This document shows, piece after piece, positions 10,544-22,209 of a stretch of 64,000 nt of DNA. This DNA comes from Hericium rajendrae (lineage: Eukaryota; Basidiomycota; Agaricomycetes; Russulales; Hericiaceae): contig CM065887.1 of assembly GCA_033439255.1 (NCBI GenBank), positions 248,001-312,000 on the forward strand, given 5' to 3'. Made by a program: the position numbers and the translations under genes. How positions within the stretch are numbered: position 1 is the stretch's first letter; each line of letters starts with the position of its first letter. Under the pieces are notes generated by a model, which was not told the DNA's origin, did not search any database, and saw only the letters and a program-made list of their open reading frames with translations.

Positions 10544-12585
10544 TTGTAGATGGAGGTTGTTGTTGTAAATGGGGTTTAGAGTCAGGAGGCTTGGGACAAC
10601 GCATAGCATTATTTACTTATTTCGCCATCCATGATACTTGTAGTATCACTGCAGGACAATCGTGTGCAGTTGTATCCAGTACGTCAACTCCGAGACACGG
10701 TTGTTAATATTATATGGGTCCAGCCTGACACGTACGTACTTGCGAACGATTTGGACCTGCGAAGGAAGGAAGGAAGGAAGTGTATTCCGCAGCGGTCCCA
10801 TGGCGGAACAAAGCGGTGGTGCGTACTACGTAGTCAGGTACAAGGCTACGCTACGCACACTCAAATCATGTAACTACTTTGATCACTACCCAGGATGATG
10901 AGTCGAGCTCGAAAAAGACCGAGACAGACAGTATGTACAGTGCAGAACTAAGCAGAGTAAGAAAACAGACCTGGGGAAAAACCCACACTGGGAAAACCTA
11001 GTCGGAAAAACCGCAGTTGTGGGAAAACCAGGCAAAAATGATCATCACTGGGTAATGTCCTATAGAAACACGAAATGAGTGCGAAGGACTGGAGACCAGT
11101 CGTAAGGCAGCAACGCATGAAAGACGCCGTCTGCGCAGACACCATGGTGTGGGCAACAGAGAACATCAAGGAGTCGCAGATAATAAATCCCCGGCAGAGC
11201 ACGGGAGTCGTCGTATGAACGCCAGGCCCAAAATGGGGTGCAGGCGAGAACACGGGTGACATGGACCCCCGATCAATGCATAGGCCGGGCAAAAACGGTG
11301 TGGAAAGAGAACAGTATTGAGGAAGGAACGCAATGCAGGCCAACAGAGCCACTCAGCTACAAGGAATAGAGCTAGCAACAGGAGGTAGGACTGGCAACAG
11401 GGCGGCAGAGGGAAAAGGGGCGGGCCGCGCTACGCACGAGGCATGAACGTCACATAAACATCCCCGGCATGCAGGCTTGGCACGATAGAGAGGGGGAAAG
11501 CGAAGCATGGCGGCGAGTAGAGTGCTGCACGATGCAGAGCAAGGGATGCCTGGCGCACAGCGCCGGGCACGCAGGCGACTAGAGGGTGAATGAGCATGAG
11601 CCATGTACCTAAGATGGCGTACTCGGGACAGGATCAATCCAGTGGGCAGGCAGGCACCGTGCATGCAGCTAACGGGGAGCGACGACAGGCCAACCGATCA
11701 ATGCACCGGCATCCCGTGTGTAAAGCGTCGAGGCAGAGAAACGGGGGGGGACGGAGATGGGATGCGGGCAACATCGCGGGCCACAGGGACCCCCGGTAGG
11801 GTTAGCGACAGGGAGGAGAACAAGCAGCATAGCGACAGGGGGCAGAAAATAAGGCTGCACATGGTTGGAGGGCGCGATACAGGAATTGAACAGCAGAGCG
11901 ACGGGGGTCGCACAGCGGACGAAGCGCCTGGATTACATAAGCGGCCTCGGCGCGCAGCGGACAAAAATGAGTGCACAGGGCGGAGGGGCGGGAGCGAGCG
12001 ACGCAGCGCAGTGGCGGTCACGCGCAGGGTGCCTAGGCGAGGAGAGGGAGAACAGCGACGGGCAGAAGGGCTACGGGCAATGCAGCGACGCAGCACACGG
12101 AGAGAGAAAACAGAACGTATGCACCGAGCCATACGGCATCCGGCGTGCATGCTACGAAAGACGAGGCTGGTGCACCGAGCCACACGGCATCCGGCGTGCA
12201 CACAGCGAAAGGCGAGCGACGGACAGACCAGTCAACCGATGCACCGAGCCACATGGCATCCGGCGTGCAGCGTCAGGGCGTCGTCGAGCCGGACTGCGAC
12301 TCGAACAGATGATATATGTAGCGACGACGCACCAGTGGACCCGTCCTCGACAACGACGACAATGACAACGCCCACCACGACGACGAGCTTGACGTTGGGC
12401 TTGACATCCTTCGCGTGGCCGCGCACCCCGCGTCGTGGTATAGAAGTGCCAAGTGGACTCGTGTTGGTCCATATTTGGTGTGAGTATTGACAAAAGAGGA
12501 CAGCTTCCATCGGCGCGTGCATTCGGCACGTCTGCTCCTTCAATAAGTGGCTGGACATCCACCGGTCCTTACTCCTTTTGCTGTC
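10544..12585. other. repeat-rich intergenic region
   Basis: About 2 kb between TOP1 and CDS1. From ~10,950 to 12,300 the + strand is unusually purine- and GC-rich, with recurring CAGCGACGGG, GGCAGA and GGACCCCCG words. This opens long ORFs in several frames on both strands that look like composition artefacts. Distinct 30-bp repeats are listed separately. A short ACGACGACAATGACAACG microsatellite-like stretch lies near 12,350. No coding domain is seen. Confidence 0.6.
12120..12269 (+). repeat. three copies of a 30-bp repeat
   Basis: Near-identical 30-bp copies at 12120-12149, 12171-12200 and 12240-12269. Each starts TGCACCGAGCCA and ends GGCATCCGGCGTGCA, differing at only about two central bases. 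Outer bases are partly palindromic (TGCAC/GTGCA). A shorter degenerate relative lies near 11,700. Spacing is 51 and 69 bp, so this is a loose direct array, not a strict tandem. It lies 320-470 bp upstream of the CDS1 start. Confidence 0.8.
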
Positions 12586-14726
12586 ATGTCTTCAGTCGCG
12601 TCCCGCACGAAATACGAGCTCCTCGCCGTAGAGGACGCCGAGCAGAGTGAGGAGGAGGAGGAGGTTCAGGAGCCAGGGCCAGAGCCGTCACCCGTGCCAG
12701 CTCAGTAAGTCATCCGGCCTATCTGTATTCAGGACTCAGCATTGAACTCTCTCTGCGTCATACAACAGGGAGGAGCCCGTAAAGTTGACCAAAACGGCGC
12801 AGAAGAAAGCTGCAAAAGCAGCTCGCCTTGAAAAGCAGCAGCGCAAACGCACCTCCGCGTCCGCTTCCCCTGCCAGCGGGGCCTCTCCAGCTCCCGTCGT
12901 TCCGCCAGCACTTCCTGCCACACCACCTCCAGAAGCTGCATTCAGCTACGTTGATGTCTCGAAAGACTACCCATCCACGCCCGCTGCTAAACCTAGTACT
13001 ACTGCTGAGCATCCCGTGGAAAAGCCTCTTCGGCATGAGCCTGCCCCTGCGGAGAAGGAAACATTGTCTGTCCCAGAGGCGGTTTCACAGGACTTGGAGC
13101 AGCCAAATCTCACCATCGACGATGCGGATGCGGATGCATTCACCTCCATTGTCTCGACTGGGCGTTCATCACCACAGTTTGACGTGCCTGCTCCCGCTGA
13201 AGGCGCCGAAAAGCGTCAAAATGGACATGCTGTCAGCATCAGCACCAGCGTGCCAGACAGCGAGACGACAAAGAAACGGCAGGCCGTGTTGACGCGTACC
13301 TTGTGGACGCTCATCATGATTGGTGGTTTCCTCAGTAAGTGTGTCAGCTGAGAGCGCGGCGCTAGCTTATATTTTCACAGCGTTCCTCATGATGGGACAT
13401 GTGTATATGATCATATTGGTTATGCTATGTCAAACACTGGTATATCGTGAAGTGACGCGGCTATTCACACTCACGGGCACAAAGAAGGAAGACGCAGAGA
13501 ATGGTAGAGATCCATGGAGCAAGACACTGAATTGGTACTTCTTCGCTGTTGTGAATTACTTCCTCTACGGGGAGAGTATCATCTATTACTTCAAGGTAGA
13601 ATCATCTACACTCCTGATTCTTAGCTCGTTTTAATTGACTGGAATGCGATACAGCACGTCGTCTTTGCGGACGCCAACCTCACGCTATTCGCCACGAACC
13701 ACCGTATGATTAGTTTTACGTTATACACGATTGGCTTCATGGGCTTCGTCATGTCGCTCAAGAAAGGTTATCTCAAGCAGCAATTTGGGTTGTTTTGTTG
13801 GGTTCATATGAGTCTTCTGCTCGTTGTGGTGTCAAGGTACTGGTCCCATCTACCTAATCTTGCGATTCCAATCCTCACAACTGATTATTATAGTCATTTC
13901 ATCGTCAATAACATCCTAGAGGGGCTCATTTGGTTCTGGGTTCCTGCATCCCTGGTTATTTGCAACGACATATTTGCCTACATCTGGGGTATAACCCTCG
14001 GCCGCACCCCTCTCATTGCACTTTCGCCCAAGAAGACGGTTGAGGGCTTCGTAGGCGCGTTCATCAGCACCATCGTCTTTGCGATTATTTGGGGGACGTA
14101 CTTCAGTCAGATGAAGTACATGATCTGCCCGGTTCACGATCTCGGCGTCAACGCTTTCAGTGATATCACATGCACTCCAAACCCCATTTTCGACTGGCGA
14201 GAATGCGCCATCTGGCCGCCCGTGGCGCATTTCCTTTCTACCCTTGTACGTGTTCACAACTCACTTGCGCAGTCGATGCACCTGAATTAATGCATTGCCT
14301 CGCAGCTCCGTCGTCAAATCACCACCATTCCGTATATGCCGTACCAGATCCACCTCTTCTTTATGGCCTGCTTCGCTTCGCTGGTTGCTCCTTTCGGTGG
14401 ATTCTTTGCGTCTGGTTTCAAACGCGCATTCAACATCAAAGATTTCGGCCACAGCATTCCTGGACATGGTGGCATGACCGATCGTATGGACTGCCAGTGC
14501 GTGCTGTTTCTTCTTTCGTTCGTCCAACACTCACATGATACGCGGCAGGTTCCTCATGGGTGTCTTCACCTACGTCTACTACAGCAGCCTTATTCGAGAA
14601 CACAACGTCTCTGTCGGCTCTGTCCTGCAGAGCATCGTTAGCGGCCTCACGATCGACGAACAGGTGGAGCTCTTCTACGACCTGAAGCGGTATCTCGAGC
14701 AGCAACACGTCGCTCTCCGCAGCTGA
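12586..14726 (+). CDS. CDS1: phosphatidate cytidylyltransferase (CDP-diacylglycerol synthase)
   Basis: Seven exons (12586-12704, 12769-13334, 13381-13595, 13655-13836, 13894-14245, 14306-14496, 14549-14726) give 600 aa. It makes CDP-diacylglycerol from CTP and phosphatidic acid for inositol and glycerophospholipid synthesis, in the ER. The N-terminal ~240 residues are a disordered Ala/Pro/Glu-rich cytosolic tail. Multiple TM segments then follow, including [14 protein letters not shown]. The family signature lies near the C-terminus, with key residues [10 protein letters not shown] and then [13 protein letters not shown], the Mg/CTP-binding motif. The C-terminal [15 protein letters not shown] ends the membrane part. 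The tail is longer than in yeast Cds1 but otherwise the core is complete. Confidence 0.96.
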
Positions 14727-15959
14727 AATCTCAGCGTGTCTGCGCCCAGCTGCCGAGGGTGGAACTTGGGACCTGCGAGTACCTTGGTGTACGCAGGGGT
14801 GGCTCAATGCCGTTTATGATATGCGTCTCTGAATTATGCATGCTCCATTGGACACGATTGCACCATCATAACGCAGATAATGTTCCTAATGCACACTCTC
14901 TATAATTACAATATCTCATCTTGGATGTTTCGTCAATGCCTTGCGAAGCGCGCTACCTCAACTCTCCGTTTGAGTAGCTTCTGAACGATGTCATACTAGA
15001 TGCTCTAGTCCAACAACTTGGAAGAGTTGCCGTGGTCATGCCGTGACCAAGTTCGGGATTGATCTGTGATGAAGCACTGGTCGAGCTCCTAGTATCCCTG
15101 ACACAACGCAGACCAGAAAGCAAAGTTGGCGTAAGTTGGTGTACATGACAGGAGCCAGACACGGGGAGAAAGTGCGGGCTGGCCAGTTATTGTTCGGCGA
15201 CAAGCTGCGACCTGATAAAAGCTGAGAAAAGGGAGAGGGAGAAGCGGAAGGTCCAAAGTTATATAATCTGCATCTTTAGTTATCGCAGGCTCAATCTGCG
15301 ACCTGGAAACGGTGATATCGTAAACTGTTGCAAGGCAACAATCTGCGATGCTGAATAGGTCGTGGAATACTACCTACTGGCCCAATGCTAGGGGCGCTCG
15401 ACGGAAATGAGCTTCACTTCCAGGTACTGTAGCAGAATGCTTTGTTGCAATAAATGGCACTTGCTTATGGTACGTCGTAATCAAATGCGCGTACGAATAG
15501 TTCAGAGCTTTCATCAACCGGTCCGACATAACAACGAAGCATAGATCAGCCGGACACATCAGCCATACATGTACTGACGGATGACCGGCGACGTGTGATA
15601 TTCACGCAGCTTCTCCCACTATCTTGCTCTCTGGCGCCTACTAATGGTTCTGGACGCGATCAAGAGCACACATCTCGAACAGTTGTACCGGATGTCGGAT
15701 GCGAAGCATCCAAATGCACAGATTATCATTGGACGACAACACTAATTTTGGTGCCCGTGTCCTCGATGGACGACGATACATATTTCGGCCTGGGCTTTAT
15801 TTGGGGAGGCATAGCGGCGCAATACAGCATGATAAAGTGGCATATGAAAACAAATGGCGCATGATACGAGATGCAAGACGGAAGACCCCAAATTTAAGAG
15901 CGGGGCTTCTCCTGTGGACAGATTGCAATCAGCATGGGGAGATGCATGGGGCTGTTATC
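14727..15959. other. intergenic, no gene recognised
   Basis: About 1.2 kb between the convergent 3' ends of CDS1 (+) and RPS23 (-). Only short ORFs, none with a recognisable domain or a plausible splice partner. AT-rich 3'-flank near 14,800-14,930. Confidence 0.45.
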
Positions 15960-16617
15960 CTATGGGCGTACCTTCTTCTCTTTCCAGAGCGCGAGCAGAC
16001 CAACACCGGAGACCTTCACAACCTTGAAGCGCACACCGGGAATATCACCCTTGGCCTTGCCACGGCGACCGAAACCAGAGATGAGGACCTCGTCGTTCTC
16101 ATCGACGAAGTTCAAGCAACCATCATTCTAAAGGATATAACAGTGATTGAGCAAATTGAAACTAGACGCCCGATGCGCTCCGTTCGAAACCGGGACTTAC
16201 GGGGACGAAGGCAGTGACCTTCTTGCCGTTCTTGATAAGCTGCACACGCACGCACTTGCGAATGGCAGAGTTGGGCTGCTTGGCCTCGACACCGACCTTC
16301 TCGAGGACGATGCCCTTTGCGTGTGACGAACCTCCAGTAGGGGAGGTCTTGTAGAAGTTGCCGAGGGCACGCTTCTTATAGGACTTGTCCGCCTGTTTCG
16401 ATCCAAACAGACGAAGTTGCGGGTCGTCACGGTCAGCAATGCTAGCATCGATGATACGGAGATCAGGATAAGACTGACCCAGCGGTTCTCCCGACGACCT
16501 GTCCTAAGCTTGCGAGCGGCTTGAAGTCCACGGGGTTTGTTGGCTGCGAGATGAGAAGGTTGATATCAGTAAGGACGAACACAACGCTAGCAACGACGAG
16601 CAGGACGTACAGCCCAT
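15960..16617 (-). CDS. RPS23: 40S ribosomal protein S23 (uS12)
   Basis: Four exons (16617-16611, 16543-16479, 16392-16201, 16127-15960) give 143 aa. The sequence follows eukaryotic uS12 almost residue for residue: [16 protein letters not shown], then [32 protein letters not shown] with the decoding-loop PNSA, and [17 protein letters not shown] near the end. It forms part of the small-subunit decoding centre. The first coding exon is only 7 nt (ATGGGCT), and the next intron has the usual ribosomal-protein-gene position just after the start. The C-terminus is KEKKVRP. A GC-rich block upstream (about 16,720-16,790) is the likely promoter. Confidence 0.97.
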
Positions 16618-17741
16618 TGTTGAGGTGGATGTTGGATTGGCGTACAATACGTGAGAACGATACTGAGGGGATGCTCGCCACCTCCCGAAACCTTATCTCT
16701 TAAAACTATGACAGTTTTGCGCCGCCGGGCCGGGCCGAGCTAGTCGCCGCCGCAGTCCGGGCCGCCCTCCGAGCTCAAACTCTTGGACTGCGACACCAAA
16801 ACATCTACAGTACATATCCTGCCATGCACGTTTGTGACCAGTCTCTAGAGTCTATGCGCGCGACGTCTTCCTCGTTCTGTCAATGGTACTCCCCTACTAA
16901 CATCCAGCGATGCTGCGTCTAGAAAAGACTCAGTTTACCACATCTACATAACGACTTTTTACACGTCTGGTCGGAGGACTTTCTCTCGTTCGACATTCGC
17001 GTACGCCATCCCCAATCCCGTGCGCGATAACGTTCGTTCACATGCCCCTCTGCAAGGTCCGTGTGCGCCTAAAAATCTCATTTCGTCGCATTCAAGCTCC
17101 CCTTTATCGACATTTGTCTCACCTCCCCGTCTGCTCCGAGATCTAAACTTGTGCTATCATTCCGCTTTGCCGCTTTTGGCGATATATTGCCGTACGCAGT
17201 CTCAGCTTTTCGAACTTAGGGTGATTCAAGTAATCCTTGCGGTGTTTTTCCGAGTTCCTATGATGGCAAATTGGACGGCGGGTCCCTTGTCTCGAACGAC
17301 GACACGAGAGCCTTGTCAACGCTCGTATCAAAGGATGACTGCTACAGCAGGGCTCAACTACCTCATAGGCGCAGACGCAGTGAGGGCACCATAGATGAGG
17401 CTTTGAAGATCATGACTCAGGGCAATCAAGGCTTTGACCCGGAGAAGGTCTTCGTTGACGTGTTTGCACACTTCTCTAACGGAGAGGTGAGATAACTTGG
17501 CTTGTCCATGAAATCTGGGCCTCTGGCATTAGGCTCATACTACATCGCCTATCTGGATCCGTTCAAGTCGCACGCGGCATAAAGTCTTCATTAAGTTTCC
17601 GGGTATGCACAAGACGTTCTATGTCATTGGGTATTCCATGAGCGGCCAACAAGTAAGTCCCAAATCTAAGACAGTTTTTGCAGTACGACGGGACAGAGTC
17701 ACATACAACCTAGCCATCTCTACTCCAACGCAATGTGCCTC
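16618..17741. other. intergenic with weak unassigned ORFs
   Basis: Holds the GC-rich upstream region of RPS23 (16,720-16,790) and, on the + strand, short ORF pieces (17,271-17,495, including GNQGFDPEKVFVDVFAHF, and 17,605-17,838) that could be exons of an unknown gene joined by a gtgaga..tag intron. I cannot name a family or build a complete frame. The second piece runs into the duplicated unit that begins near 17,620. Confidence 0.35.
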
Positions 17742-20163
17742 TCAACTAGCTGACGTCCTGCGGCCAGCCCGATACGATAATGAGTGTTGTAACAGTCGCA
17801 AAAACGCAAAGCTCACCGTTATCAAGGATAACGTCTGACACGCAGGGTGCACCCAATGGATGTTGTCTACGGCACGCATACTCTCAGAGTCCCTGCAGTC
17901 CCCGTTGCACTCTCTGGAGCTGAATATCTGCCACAGCGAACACTTCAGCTTCCAGCATCGTGTGTGTAAGAGACACGCACTGGTGAAAGCACAGACGGGC
18001 GCAAATACAGCCATTACGGCCTGGAGCTGCATGACGGCGGCTCGCACCTCCGCCTCCCGGTCTGGACGAGGAGTCATGTCGCCGGCCGGGTTGGCACGTA
18101 TGAAGACAAGCTCGCGGATGAATACTTGGCAGGCGATGCCCCATAGGACCTGTAGTGTCGTTGGATCAGCCCCAATACGAGGATAGAGCCTCAAATGACG
18201 CTTACCTCTAGAACCGGATTGATAATGAGGAATTCATGTGCACGGACACTGTTGTTTGCTTGGACAATCGCTTCTGACGCCATAAGGCACTTGTTGCGTG
18301 ATTCCACGTTGATTTGTTCGAGGGCAGAGTGCAACTGAATTGAGGCAGCACTAGTGAGGCAGTGTATTACGTGCATTGTTCGGACGATGTCAGAATCGAC
18401 GTCCGCTAGATTCTGCAAGGAGTACAGTTGGGATTGGAACTCGTTGATCCTGACATCCAATTGTGTGAAGTCTGCGAAGAATGCGTCTACGTTGGGTGTA
18501 TCTGCACGAAGGTAGTATATCTTGACGTGAGTACTCAAGCAGTCAGGCAGATGGTGAGGTGCCGTACCCGGAAGCCAGCATGAAGCAAGATATGTGGCAC
18601 GGTCAAAAAGTGCGGCAGCACAGGCCATCTGAGCGAGCAGAGAATGGTTCTCCCAAGGCCAACTATCATTCGTGCCCGCAAGGAAGTTGCGCAGAGTGCT
18701 GCAAGTGCGGAAACCCGGGAAAACAGGCCCCTCGAGCTCCTCGTTAGCCGACTTAACCTCCATAAGGATGATTTAAACATACCCTTTCGTAGGTCTCCAT
18801 GTCCAGCGGCCACGGGGTATCAATCTGCGTGCCCAAAGCCTCGGTATCCGACAAAAGGGTCGGCGCACCAAACGCAATCCCCCAACACCGGCATATCGTG
18901 AAGACCGTCCACATCGCGTTGATGCGTTCGCCTTCTTCAATCTGATCCAGGGGCGCAGGAAGTGTCAACGCTATGATTTCAACAAAGCTCAAAGTATTTT
19001 GCGACGGCTGTGAAGAACGAATCTTGTGAAGGCCACTGGAGAGGACGAGAGACGCTGCCGCATCCGAGTGATGCCGGCCTTCGGCGAACTTGCCGATAAT
19101 AAAGTGATACAGGGCAAGTAGGACACGCGTCTGGATGACCTGCATGGCCCTGTGCGACGGTAGGACACTTAACGCATGACCAAGGTCGCTTAGAGCGCGC
19201 GAAAGATAAAGGCCCGTGTCGATGGGTGGATCAATGCCTGTAAGTCGACGCATGTTAGCAGCCCCGAAGAGATAGACTGTGCTGGCCAGAGCAGATATCG
19301 GGCGGCCAACGTCGCCTTCGGGGAGCGAAAGAGCATGGCGATAGCGCGCAGTATTGAGGAACCAGCCGAGTTGGGAGCTGTGGTCAAAGAATGCATCCAA
19401 CCTAGCACGGAGATAGATAAATCGTATATAGATAGTAGAGAAACCGATAGACGTACAACTGTCGAGAGATGTTCACAGGAAGTTCGTCGATGCGTTCGGG
19501 GCCTGAGAGCGACGATTGAGGGGAGCCTGAGGAAGTGCCTGAAAAAGTAAACACAATAGTAGTAAGAGACTGCTATGCGGTGAACGAAGTTCAAGAGTAC
19601 AAGATTGATGCATACCAACAAGACTGGATCCATCAGACGCCCCGGACGAGTGTGACAGAACGGTCCGCCAAAGTCCCTGTGAATTCAGAGACAACCCTGA
19701 AACAGAACCTGCAGAGGACTGGGAGCGTTGGGAGTGAGCCTGAGGGCTAGGGTCAAGCTGTACGACAGGGCCGGAAACTGGCGCGCTCCCGGGATTCTCC
19801 AGCTCCTGGATACGCGCCTGCAGGAGCGCGATGTTCTCTTCAAGGATCTGAGTCCTGCTGCGTGTTGAGACGTCAGTATACGTACATTCATCATGTTTAT
19901 TTGCGTTGGCGCATTGGTTGCAGACGGGTCGGACGCCATCACATCGCTGCCCGGAGAGTAGTGAGTGACATATCTGCTTAGAAGGAACCGCGATAGCCAA
20001 TGCGACAACGGACACTTACCATCTTCCGCCGTCTAGCTGAAGACATCAATGCCGGCAACAATCAAGCCCCTAATGGATTGGATACGTACCTGCAATTGAT
20101 GCAAGCTTTGCCTCGCTGAAGCGCGCTCGAAGAGCCTGAAGATATGGAGGGCGACGAGTCCAT
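17742..20163 (-). CDS. Zn2Cys6 fungal transcription factor, copy 1
   Basis: Exon 1 (20163-20090), a 13-nt exon 2 (20032-20020) and exon 3 (from 19946) join to build the zinc cluster CINCRRRKMRCDGVRPVC followed by NQC and a sixth Cys (CxxC-x6-C-x5-C-xx-C-x8-C). A coiled-coil dimerisation helix (TQILEENIALLQARIQELE) comes next, then the fungal middle-homology region: LDAFFDHSSQLGWFL, ALYHFIIGKFAEGRHH, the MHR-like WTVFTICRCWGIAFGAPTLL and a helical C-terminal part. It is a nuclear DNA-binding regulator; target unknown. The C-terminus past ~17,840 is uncertain because the two copies differ by a one-base indel there. A full-length paralogue lies next to it at 24.2-26.8 kb. Confidence 0.82.
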
Positions 20164-20542
20164 CTAAGTACAGGAAGGTCGGGAACGAGATGAAGCTCGG
20201 GCTCAAGTAATTCGATGGTGCACGGAGTCGAGGGACAGTATGCTGTAACCGTTTGGATTCATCCTAATCGAGTGGCGGAGACTAGACGCGACAAAAGTAA
20301 AAAGACTGCGCACTGCATCAGTTAGTGAATCTGAGAGAGACAAAAAAGGCATTGTCGCTAGCAAGGATGATGCATCGACGTCAATCATCCGCGAAGTTCG
20401 AGCAACTGCATGCGCGGGAAGGTAGATATTCAGTTAGACAGAATTAATCTGCGGCTGTAGTAAGGCCTGACAGAATTAATCTGTCACCTTTAGGATTAGC
20501 CACATTACGGTTCAAACCGTAACACGATCTCCCACAGTAGTA

Positions 20543-20665
20543 CAGATCAACTCGTAATGAAAGGTCCTGAGCCGCGTAGTCTAGCAAAACAATGTAGAGA
20601 CCGAGAATCGAACCTAGGACAATTCACCGGTTCATCATGAACGTAGACACAACTAACCACTGAGC
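20543..20665 (-). repeat. tRNA-like (box A/box B) sequence in left arm of element A
   Basis: Read on the - strand this contains TTGGCTCAGTGGTTAG, close to a pol III box A, and about 40 bases later GGTTCGATTCTCGG, close to box B, with GTTCATGATGAAC between them. The same segment is in the right arm (21,670-21,750). Stem pairing for a working tRNA is poor, with no good acceptor stem or U33, so I read it as a tRNA-derived (SINE-like) module and not a tRNA gene. Confidence 0.5.
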
Positions 20666-20699
20666 CAACATGCTGTTGAAGTAAACATAAATCTATATT

Positions 20700-21270
20700 T
20701 TCACTACCTTTAGGTAGTGGGTCTATAGCGCAGCTAATTCTGATTCCGCTTTCTCGAGTGTTTCTAAGTTCAGTGGCTGTGCTCGCACTCAAACTCCGCT
20801 GCAAAACTCGCTGCCATGGCTGTGGCCCCAGCCGAGCTCCGCTGCAAAAATTCCTGTCCGGCGAGAACCTGACCTTCCTTCTTTCCCATCTCTCTTGCTA
20901 ATTGTCGTTCCTGCTGTGCGAACGGTGTCTGCATGACAAGCACGAGTGCTTTGTCGACATACATGGCAGCGGCTGCTGCACCGTCCCCCCCAGAAGACGA
21001 CTCCAGTGCTGCAACTGTCGCGCGCTCATCTCGACAACGGCGCTTGTACCCGTCACGGTGCTATTACGGATGTTCTATATCTTTTGTGTCGGCATGTACC
21101 AATCTTAGATATTTGTGTGATCCATTCCGTTGCATTATATCTCCACATTCGCTTTTCAAAAGCTACTTCTTGTCTCATTTGCGTCCTCGACGGCACTGTC
21201 ACCATGTCGGTCACTGTGACATAACGACCTAAGGTAGCGGGCATTGCCGCGAAGACGGCGCTCTCGTTAT
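20700..21270 (-). mobile_element. element B copy 1 (dispersed repeat with small ORF)
   Basis: One end reads ACTACCTTTAGGTAGTGGGT, the other AGGTAGCGGGCATTGCCGCG followed by AAGACGGCGC..CGTTAT. The same ends and internal sequence occur at 54,226-54,810 in opposite orientation, and the ends recur at 23,276-23,756. On the - strand at 20964-20770 it holds a 64-aa ORF (core QTPFAQQERQLAREMGKKEG) that aligns without gaps to an 89-aa ORF in the 54 kb copy. It sits in the loop of element A. Confidence 0.72.
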
Positions 21271-21638
21271 CTAATGAGCCATTATTTCGCGAAAATTTCG
21301 ACTTAGCAACATTTCCGTAGGTCATAACCTGGACGGATACACTCATAATTACAGCTTCATCTGTAAATATCAAGTTAGTGAATTATAACCAACAAACAAT
21401 AATAATGAAGAAAACCTATGGACACAACTTTCAAAGCTAATACTGACAGATACATCTGTTCTTACAGATATACCTGTCTTGACAGATGTATCTGTAATTT
21501 ATGCCTTTATTGTTCATCACATATAATTCACTCACTTGATATTTACGGATAAAGCTGTAATTACGAGTGTATCCATCCAGGTTATGACCTACGGAAATGT
21601 TGCTAAGTCGAAATTTTCGCGAAATAATGGCTCATTAG
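21271..21638. mobile_element. element C: MITE-like with ~115-bp terminal inverted repeats
   Basis: Starts CTAATGAGCCATTATTTCGC and ends with its complement. The inverted arms run about 115 bp inward, through AACATTTCCGTAGGTCATAA and GATATTTA. The centre holds short palindromic ACAGATAYAYCTGT words. No coding capacity. It lies between element B and the right arm of element A. Target-site duplication not clear. Confidence 0.75.
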
Positions 21639-21879
21639 ATATAGATTTATGTTTACTTCAACAGCACGTTGGCTAAGTGGTTAGTTGTGTCTACGTTCAT
21701 GATGAACCGGTGAATTGTCCTAGGTTCGATTCTCGGTCTCTACATTGTTTTGCTAGACTACGCGGCTCAGGACCTTTCATTACGAGTTGATCTGTACTAC
21801 TGTGGGAGATCGTGTTACGGTTTGAACCGTAATGTGGCTAATCCTAAAGGTGACAGATTAATTCTGTCAGGCCTTACTA

Positions 21880-22209
21880 AGGCAGGCGAAATACAAAAGC
21901 GACCATCATCACGTGAGCAAAGCATGAAACTTTGCGGTAAAGCGTTACTTTCGTAGTGTAGCTGGTATTCTGTCATTTACAGATCTTACGACGGAAATTC
22001 GAAAACATCAATTTAAAGTGCATGATTTTATAAAAATTTTGATGTTCTTAGAATAAGCAGAAGTTGACTACAGCCTGAGGAATAAGAAATACAATGTCGA
22101 GCTAGGCGGAAATCCGCGCAGCCTTGTCGCGGCAGCGACAGCATTATAGGAGGGGTCACACTGTGTCACTGATCATGTGATGATGGTCGCTTTTGTATTT
22201 CGCCTGCCT
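21880..22209. mobile_element. element D: 330-bp MITE with TA target duplication
   Basis: Terminal inverted repeats of about 37 bp with one mismatch begin AGGCAGGCGAAATACAAAAG, and each end is flanked by TA (21878-21879 and 22210-22211). The insertion splits the right arm of element A exactly within GGCCTTAC-TA-CAGCCGC, which is intact in the left arm, so D is the youngest layer. TA duplication and TIRs fit a Tc1/mariner-type non-autonomous element. No ORF of note. Confidence 0.85.

Noticed and set aside
11603-12490. 295-aa ORF on the + strand with long ORFs on the opposite strand
   Set aside because: Low-complexity Arg/Thr/Gly composition, several frames open at once and internal DNA repeats; no domain. 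Treated as a composition artefact of the repeat field.
16197-16448. 83-aa ORF on the - strand over RPS23
   Set aside because: It is an out-of-frame shadow of uS12 exon 3.
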